Part shown: positions 39,891 to 44,657 of the stretch, in pieces
Numbering within the stretch: position 1 is the first letter of the stretch
Layout: the number at the start of each line of letters is the position of its first letter
Assembly: GCA_937951895.1 (NCBI GenBank)
Contig: CALFER010000030.1
Coordinates: 1-44,657, forward strand
Length of the DNA: 44,657 bases
DNA from: an uncultured bacterium
Lineage (GTDB): Bacteria > CSSED10-310 > CALFER01
Direction of reading: 5' to 3'
Position numbers and translations under genes: made by a program
The notes under the pieces: generated by a model
Database searches by the model: none
Seen by the model: the letters and a program-made list of their open reading frames with translations, nothing else
What the model was told of the DNA's origin: nothing

Positions 39891-39966
39891 TATAGCGAAA
39901 CTGAAAACCGAAAACTGAAAACTAAAAACGATCTCCCGTTTTCAGTTGGAAGTTTTCATTTTTCAG
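39891..39966. repeat. TATAGCGAAACTGAAAAC repeat with long imperfect inverted repeat
   Basis: TATAGCGAAACTGAAAAC leads into several ACTGAAAAC units, and a mirror arm of GTTTTCAGTT and AGTTTTCATTTTTCAG follows, so the transcript could fold back over about 70 bases. The head is repeated at 40064, exactly 173 bp on. Confidence 0.7.
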
Positions 39967-40040
39967 CCCGGGCCGTTCCTGCCTTCAAACTGCTTCCTCA
40001 CCGTCGGAATCGAAAGCGAAAGCGGCGTTCTCACCGAGTT

Positions 40041-40095
40041 AAGTAAGGTGTCCCTTTATTTGCTATAGCGAAACTGAACACCGTAAACTGAAAAC
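40041..40095 (-). repeat. Dispersed repeat, copy C (right boundary, inverted) plus second TATAGCGAAACTGAA copy
   Basis: AAGTAAGGTGTCCCT (40041-40055) is the reverse complement of the core seen in copies A and B. The TATAGCGAAACTGAA head follows at 40064. With A and B on the left, inverted copies of the same element lie on both sides of the four island genes. Confidence 0.7.
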
Positions 40096-40172
40096 TTCCT
40101 CAACCCTGGAGTATTCCGATACCCAAATCCGTATAATACCCTCATACCACCCTCTCCCAGGAGGTCCCCGTT

Positions 40173-41873
40173 ATGCGTTCCTTCTTCGTTCTGATCGCTC
40201 TCATCGTTTGTCCTTCGGTCGCCTGGACCACCGAGTATCATGTCTCCCCCGACGGGCAGGATTCCAATCCCGGCACCGCCGCTCTGCCGTTCCAGACGAT
40301 TCAGCGCGGCGCCGACGCGGCATTCGCCGGCGATACCATCACGGTTCACGAAGGCGTTTACGCCGAATCGGTCCGCTTCACCCATCCCGGCACAACCGCA
40401 CTTCCGATCCGATGCCTTGCCGAAGGCACGGTCACCGTAGATGCCACAGGTCACGACTGGGGTCTCTTCGTCGACGGCTACGAGGACAACGACGCACAGC
40501 ATATCATCCTGTGGAACTTCAGAGTCTTCGGCGCAACCCGCGGAGGTATCCGTGTGTCCTGGGCCGATTTCGTGCGGATCGATAACTGCGTGTCCCACGA
40601 CAACGGCCGCTGGGGCATTTTCACGGATTACTCGAACGACCTCAATCTCCGGCACAACACCTGCTACAACAGCCAGGAAGAACACGGAATCTATGTGTCA
40701 AACTCCGGTGACCGTCCATTCCTCTGGGGCAATCTCTGTTTCAATAACAACGCCAGCGGAATCCAGATCAACGCCGATCCGCAGATGGAGGGTGACGGGA
40801 TCACCTCCAATGCACTGATCGAAAGCAACATCTGCTATGGCAACGGAGCCGCCGGTGGCGCCGCGATCAACCTGGCCTCCGTCCGCGACTCGGTCATCCG
40901 TAACAATCTGCTCTACGGGAATCTCGCCGGAGGCATTGCCGGATGGGGTGATGGAAACGGACCGGACTGGGGCTGCAAGAACAACGTCTTCGTCAACAAT
41001 ACCATTTACTTCGCACCCGGCACGGCCCGCTGGTGCATCAGCCTGAAAGAAGGCAGCACGAACTGCGCGATTTACAACAACCTGCTGTTCGGCGGGGCGC
41101 GAGGCGCATTCGAGTTTTCCTCCGAATCCGAATCCGGGCTGGCCATGGACTACAACATTTTGTACGCGGAAGACGGCAGTGTCGTGACCGAAGAAGACAC
41201 GTCGTATTTCTCATTTTCCGAATGGCAGGCGCGAGGCTACGATGCGCATTCAAAAACCGCTGCCGCTTCCGCCGTGACACTCGACCCGTCATCATCGGAT
41301 TTTCGTCTCAGAGCCGGTTCCCCGGCGATCGATAGCGGATTCGATGACGGAATGACCGTTCCTTCGACGGACATCGGAGGCCGATCGCGAACGGACGATC
41401 CCGATACGCCCAACACGGGATCCGGTTCCGGCATCGTGGACATGGGCTGCTACGAATACTTTCCGGGCGGTCCCGGCCCGACTCCCACGCCGACCGCGAC
41501 TGTTCCGCCCGAGCTGACGATTGCGCTCGACATGGGCGCCGACCGTTTCGGCACCGGCGACCCGTGTCGTCTCGACGCGCTGTTTCACTATTCCGGTGAG
41601 CCTCGAACGGCGGACTTCTACGTCGTGCTCGAAGTGTTCGGCGCATATTGGTTCTATCCCGGCTGGATTCCTTCATGGGAGGGGATCGATTCGGCCTCGA
41701 TCGAGTTATCCGGAGGTCCGGATTGGAAGGTTGAGGTGATTCCCGAGTTTACGATGCCGGAGGTTTCAGCGGCGGGACCGTTCTACTTTTACGCGGCCTG
41801 TTTCGCCCCGGGGGATCTCACGGTCGACGCACTTCTGAGCAATGTCGCGGGAGTTGAATTCCGTTTGCAGTGA
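40173..41873 (+). CDS. Exported right-handed beta-helix protein with WPxG C-terminal domain
   Basis: 566 residues from the ATG at 40173 (CCAGGAGG upstream). Signal peptide of about 20 residues (FFVLIALIVCPSVAWTT). EYHVSPDGQDSNPGT and ALPFQTIQRGADAA are the typical start of DUF1565/PL-like parallel beta-helices. Repeated coils rich in Asn (NCVSHDNGRWGI, NTCYNSQEEHGIYV, NLLYGNLAGGI) run to about residue 330, and the closing motif SPAIDSG with a DIGGRSR segment ends the helix. A short Pro-Thr linker leads to the most divergent complete copy of the C-terminal domain (41511-41870: FGTGDPCRLDALFHY, VFGAYWFYPGW, FTMPEVSAAG, ending FRLQ). It may bind or cut a polysaccharide; no catalytic residues can be named. 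Confidence 0.87.
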   Translation: MRSFFVLIALIVCPSVAWTTEYHVSPDGQDSNPGTAALPFQTIQRGADAAFAGDTITVHEGVYAESVRFTHPGTTALPIRCLAEGTVTVDATGHDWGLFVDGYEDNDAQHIILWNFRVFGATRGGIRVSWADFVRIDNCVSHDNGRWGIFTDYSNDLNLRHNTCYNSQEEHGIYVSNSGDRPFLWGNLCFNNNASGIQINADPQMEGDGITSNALIESNICYGNGAAGGAAINLASVRDSVIRNNLLYGNLAGGIAGWGDGNGPDWGCKNNVFVNNTIYFAPGTARWCISLKEGSTNCAIYNNLLFGGARGAFEFSSESESGLAMDYNILYAEDGSVVTEEDTSYFSFSEWQARGYDAHSKTAAASAVTLDPSSSDFRLRAGSPAIDSGFDDGMTVPSTDIGGRSRTDDPDTPNTGSGSGIVDMGCYEYFPGGPGPTPTPTATVPPELTIALDMGADRFGTGDPCRLDALFHYSGEPRTADFYVVLEVFGAYWFYPGWIPSWEGIDSASIELSGGPDWKVEVIPEFTMPEVSAAGPFYFYAACFAPGDLTVDALLSNVAGVEFRLQ

Positions 41874-41914
41874 GGGATGTCCACCGGGACACTTCGACAG
41901 GCTCAATGTCGTGA

Positions 41915-42211
41915 TTATTCCTTCCCCTGTTCCACCAGTCTGCCTGTGTTCTCGGCTATGCGGAATACGACAATGATCAGTTCACACCACATGCGTGCAA
42001 GAATGGAATAGAGAAGGAAAACAAGAGGTGACAGGATCAACGCGAGAAGCCCTTTGAAGAAACCAGCGGAAAAACCGGCAACGATGATTCCCAGGGTTCC
42101 CAGAATGGCCAGGAGAATTCCGACTAAAAAAAGAAACTTGATGACGCGTGTCGTGACGAACTCGGTAAACGACAAATCAAACAATGCGGCAAACAACCCT
42201 TTCTCGTTCAT
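41915..42211 (-). CDS. DUF4282 small membrane protein
   Basis: 98 residues from the ATG at 42211 (AGGAGGAG upstream). It begins FAALFDLSFTEFVTTRVIKF, followed by two hydrophobic helices (LFLVGILLAILGTLGIIVAG and LLALILSPLVFLLYSILA). It closes with RMWCELIIVVFRIAENTGRL, the usual DUF4282 ending. The function of the family is unknown; it is predicted to be an inner-membrane protein with both ends in the cytoplasm. It lies 43 bp after the stop codon of the MuiA-family gene on the same strand, so the two may form an operon. It is convergent with the beta-helix gene. Confidence 0.88.
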   Translation of the reverse strand: MNEKGLFAALFDLSFTEFVTTRVIKFLFLVGILLAILGTLGIIVAGFSAGFFKGLLALILSPLVFLLYSILARMWCELIIVVFRIAENTGRLVEQGKE

Positions 42212-42254
42212 AACTCCTCCTCTTCACGCAGGTTAATGATAAGAAACCCTCGTC

Positions 42255-43895
42255 CTACAACCCTGACACCGTCATGTCTTCCGGATGTTCCACGTGGAAC
42301 GTGATCGACAGATCGATCTTTTCGTCGGGCGGCAGCGTCTGTTTCCACTCGAACATACCCTCGGAATCAACCTCACCCGCTTTCGGCTTCATCATCACAT
42401 CAAACACCGTCACCCTGCTGTCCCGACTCACCGGAATCTGCTCATGGACAATCACCTCCACCGCTTTCTTCAAATGACTCGTCAGCGTGTTCCTGTATTC
42501 ATACGTCCAGCGCACCTTCCCTCCAAACAGACCGCCCGGTGATCGATCAGCCTGCACGGTCGTCCGCTCTATCTCGATCCGCGCCTCGGCCCCCAGCGGA
42601 ATGTCGAACGATTCGCTGACGGCGATCTGCTTGAGCGGCACGACGCCGACAAACTCGTTTCCATGGAACGCCCGGACCTGACCGGCCAGGAAGGGCGTGT
42701 CGGTTTCATTCCTGACCTCGGCGGTCATGTAGACGAATTCCGAGAGTCTCGGTGTCGCATGGTATTCATACGTGGCTTTGAAGGAATGCACCGCCACGGT
42801 CACCTGCTTGGTCGCCTTGCCGCTCGGTACGGTCGTCTTTCCCGGAATCGCAAACTGCACAGCCATGCCCGAATCGACCACCACAGCCTGGATCGGAGCT
42901 GCCGGAGCCGCTTCATCGCGACCTCGAGACTCCTCCATGGAAGAGGTTTCCAGGGCATCGGCCATTTTCGCCTGCGGTGCCGCCATGTAACCCATGTCCT
43001 TGTCACGCCGGGGCTGCGGTTGATACGGATTCAGAATCCAGGGTGTCAGTTCCGGAGCACCTGCTCCGAGCGACGGCCTGGCGGTCGACAGCGACAACTC
43101 GACGTTCCCCCAGTCTTCGCCTGTCGATTGCTGCACGATCGCGCCGTAGGTCCAGTCGATCTGTTCGTTTGAGGGGTTGAAACGGGCTTCATAGACCGGC
43201 GACCAGGTCGCGCCGGGGACAATATAGTCGAGTTCTATCGAGGCATGTCCTCCCAGAGCCGCTTCGATCTGCACAACGGCATTGCGCAGAGCGTTGGCAG
43301 AACCGCTCTTCAACTGCGCGATGTCGTTCTGGAGTTTCTGAAGGTCCTTCTCGACACGCACCTTATCGATTGCTGCCTGGCGTTCAGCGGCCAGACTGTC
43401 CGATAGACCCTTGAAGGCATAATCGGCCGCAGCTCTGTAATCCGCGACCGTGACCTTCCCGCCGGAGAGTTCATTTTGCGAACTGTCGATGACCTTCGCC
43501 TTGAGTGATTTGTAAAATTCCTGTTCGGCAACGGCAACCGTCGCACGCGCGGCGATTTCAGACAGTTCCACGCCTTTTCCCTCAATGGCAGCCTCGATGC
43601 GCCGGATTTCCTCGTTCTGAGATTCTGTGAAAAATTCCGGTGCGAGTTCCACGGCGCCGATTTTCATTCCCGAGGGGCCTTCACCGCGCACTTTGAGTGA
43701 CTGGACATCGAGATTGATCGGCAGACCGGTGAACGCGATCGCGTTGGGGCCCGGATCGAGCTGCACGCTGAGCGAGCGCGTGACGGAAGCCCGGTCGGGG
43801 TAGACGACGACGCGCGAGATCGTGCCGGTCGAGGCAGTCAGGGCAGGGGATGCCGCACAGAGAATCACGAGGGCAATCGGAAGAAAGCGTGTCAT
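42255..43895 (-). CDS. MuiA-family protein (DUF4140/DUF4139), exported
   Basis: 546 residues from the ATG at 43895 (AGGAGG upstream). The signal peptide is MTRFLPIALVILCAASPALT. The N-terminal DUF4140 begins ISRVVVYPDRASVTRSL. A coiled-coil region lies at about 85-205 (ESQNEEIRRIEAAIEGKG; KVRVEKDLQKLQNDIAQLK). The C-terminal DUF4139 is recognisable by YIVPGATWSPVYEARF, GEDWGNVELSLSTARP and, near the end, YRNTLTSHLKKAVEVIVHE. The family is named after a mucoidy inhibitor in Pseudomonas, but the biochemical role is unknown; a periplasmic, envelope-associated protein is expected. Confidence 0.92.
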   Translation of the reverse strand: MTRFLPIALVILCAASPALTASTGTISRVVVYPDRASVTRSLSVQLDPGPNAIAFTGLPINLDVQSLKVRGEGPSGMKIGAVELAPEFFTESQNEEIRRIEAAIEGKGVELSEIAARATVAVAEQEFYKSLKAKVIDSSQNELSGGKVTVADYRAAADYAFKGLSDSLAAERQAAIDKVRVEKDLQKLQNDIAQLKSGSANALRNAVVQIEAALGGHASIELDYIVPGATWSPVYEARFNPSNEQIDWTYGAIVQQSTGEDWGNVELSLSTARPSLGAGAPELTPWILNPYQPQPRRDKDMGYMAAPQAKMADALETSSMEESRGRDEAAPAAPIQAVVVDSGMAVQFAIPGKTTVPSGKATKQVTVAVHSFKATYEYHATPRLSEFVYMTAEVRNETDTPFLAGQVRAFHGNEFVGVVPLKQIAVSESFDIPLGAEARIEIERTTVQADRSPGGLFGGKVRWTYEYRNTLTSHLKKAVEVIVHEQIPVSRDSRVTVFDVMMKPKAGEVDSEGMFEWKQTLPPDEKIDLSITFHVEHPEDMTVSGL

Positions 43896-44179
43896 GATAG
43901 GAACCTCCTGTGAGTGAATTAAAACTCATTTACGGACAGACCGCAAATGGTCTGCCGCCAGGGTAAACGGCTGAGCGCAAAAAAAGATTCAATATCGGCA
44001 AGCGGCAATAGCGGCAGGCCTCCGTGCCTGCCGGCAAGGAAGTGGTCTGTACTCTGGTACGGCCTCCGTGCGTGCATCAGCGCGTGCACACTCCGAGTCG
44101 GTGCCAACTCATCCCGTTCGATCCTTCGACAGGCTCAGGATGAACGGGTAGCGGGTGAACGGTTCAAACGTATCATCCC

Positions 44180-44267
44180 CGCGAAAACGAACCCTCCGCT
44201 CGGACCTGCGGCTTTCCCCCCCTCGCGAAAACGAACCCTCTGTTCGGACCTGCAGGCTGTCCCCCCC
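44180..44267. repeat. 44-bp tandem repeat, two copies
   Basis: CGCGAAAACGAACCCTC begins each copy (44180 and 44224), followed by TCGGACCTGC and a C-run. The copies differ at a few positions. No coding potential. Confidence 0.75.
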
Positions 44268-44362
44268 GCTAAACCGCAACTACCAGTATGGGCGATCCTT
44301 GTGATCGCCCCGCGTACAAGTTGTCATTCCCATACGTCGACCCGTCGAACACAGCAGCCGCC

Positions 44363-44471
44363 GGCGTCCCTGCCGGCGGGCAATGCGTATTAGAACCCCA
44401 GGGCGTCCCTGCCGGCGGGCACGGAGGCCGTATGAGAAGGTACCCGTTTATTTGCCGGCGGGCACGGAGGC
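44363..44471. repeat. Cluster of GC-rich palindromic units
   Basis: GGCGTCCCTGCCGGCGGGCA occurs at 44363 and 44402, and TGCCGGCGGGCACGGAGGC at 44410 and 44453. A related reversed form, CAGGCCTCCGTGCCTGCCGG, lies near 44014. These look like extragenic palindromes of the REP kind. Confidence 0.65.
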
Positions 44472-44517
44472 CCGCCGCTATATACGTACGTCCCTACAAT
44501 GGGATGCACGGGATCCA

Positions 44518-44657
44518 TCAATACCCGAACTCGGTTCCTGCGACAGCGGTTAGCAGGGTACCGTTCGCGGGATCCACGCACCCGCCCCAGAACCACAGAT
44601 TCGACGCATGACCGACATTGCCCGATGGCCAGGTAAACTGAAGGATCGCGATCGTCG
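44518..44657 (-). CDS. 3' end of another exported protein: partial WPxG C-terminal domain (truncated by the window edge)
   Basis: On the minus strand the last 46 codons, ending at TGA 44518-44520, read ILQFTWPSGNVGHASNL, then FWGGCVDPANGTLL and a final TAVAGTEFGY. This lines up with the second half of the C-terminal domain: F-x-WP-x-G, an aromatic/Gly strand, a DP with a following Thr-x-Leu, and a last hydrophobic strand ending in F-x-(W/Y). It is closest to the copy in the beta-helix protein at 40173 and is a divergent sixth member. The N-terminal part lies beyond the window. There is no start codon within the window, which is why a start-to-stop search would miss it. Confidence 0.72.
   Translation of the reverse strand, partial: TIAILQFTWPSGNVGHASNLWFWGGCVDPANGTLLTAVAGTEFGY

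Larger units (their letters stand above)
39720..40172. other. Non-coding right edge of the island, repeat-rich
   Basis: About 450 bp with no supported gene. It carries two direct copies of a TATAGCGAAACTGAA-type repeat, an AAAACTGAAAAC-rich inverted repeat and the inverted copy of the GGGACACC core. The last 30 bases contain CCAGGAGG, the ribosome site of the beta-helix gene. Confidence 0.6.
43896..44517. other. Repeat-rich non-coding zone upstream of the MuiA-family gene
   Basis: About 620 bp with no supported gene. It contains several GC-rich palindromic units (CCTGCCGGCGGGCA, CGGAGGC) at 44011-44075 and 44363-44471, a 44-bp tandem pair at 44180-44267, and a CTTCGACAGGCTCA element at 44125 that also occurs at 41887. 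The promoter of the MuiA-family gene should lie within 43900-44000, but no consensus stands out. Confidence 0.6.

Noticed and set aside
44288..44611. 107-codon plus-strand open frame near the right edge
   Set aside because: It runs through the palindromic repeats (Gly-Gly/Pro-Ala translation) and opposes the partial WPxG domain on the minus strand.

Overview
The window looks like chromosomal DNA of an uncultured, probably Gram-negative bacterium with a large secretome. The signs are Sec and Tat signal peptides, a MuiA-family protein, a FecCD importer, and several exported proteins with long Pro-Thr linkers (PTPTRTPT type). I cannot assign a phylum. Linkers like this, together with papain-like C1 peptidases and PPC repeats, occur in several poorly cultured lineages. 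Most genes have clear Shine-Dalgarno sequences (AGGAGG/GGAGG) and are moderately GC-rich. The stretch at about 34.4-40.1 kb is visibly more AT-rich and bounded by repeats.

Layout. 0-1.1 kb: the end of one exported Pro-Thr protein, a strong terminator, then a short exported protein. 1.0-4.4 kb (minus strand): an SGNH hydrolase, and a translationally coupled stress-type operon of zinc-ribbon/PspC protein, ECF sigma factor, zinc-binding anti-sigma factor and a second zinc-ribbon/PspC protein. 4.5-11.3 kb (plus): a six-gene operon with a membrane histidine kinase, a stand-alone receiver, two TrkA/RCK proteins, a TrkH K+ channel and a soluble hybrid kinase. 11.3-13.1 kb (minus): a polytopic membrane protein. 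13.1-20.9 kb: three large exported proteins, namely a C1 peptidase, a six-PPC-repeat protein and a C1 peptidase with three tandem Rossmann-like modules. 21-26.2 kb: a GNAT acetyltransferase, a two-subunit FAD/Fe-S dehydrogenase (proline or sarcosine dehydrogenase type), thiol peroxidase and a decayed P5C dehydrogenase. 26.3-30.4 kb: a PMT_2-like glycosyltransferase, then DUF362 and a polyferredoxin membrane protein. 30.5-32.3 kb (minus): FecCD permease and ATPase. 32.4-34.4 kb: two paralogous CxxCH/calcium-loop exported proteins. 34.4-40.1 kb: a repeat-bounded island with a secreted unknown protein, a lipase-like hydrolase, a membrane-anchored tail-collar protein and a subtilisin without a signal peptide. 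40.2-44.7 kb: a beta-helix protein, DUF4282, a MuiA-family protein, a repeat-rich intergenic zone and the 3' end of another exported protein.

The main unifying signal is a previously unnamed (to me) C-terminal domain of about 110-120 residues that ends each protein. It is present in five complete genes and one partial gene and is attached to unrelated N-terminal modules: a C1 peptidase, two CxxCH/Ca-loop proteins, a beta-helix and a bare linker. Its hallmarks are a PLxVxLD-x-G-x-YYFxP strand pair and an F-x-WP-x-G motif. Two other Pro-Thr proteins instead end in QPVP, a hydrophobic helix and a basic tail. The organism may therefore use two parallel C-terminal localisation routes for its exported proteins. 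The island at 34.4-40.1 kb is the second candidate for an undescribed system.
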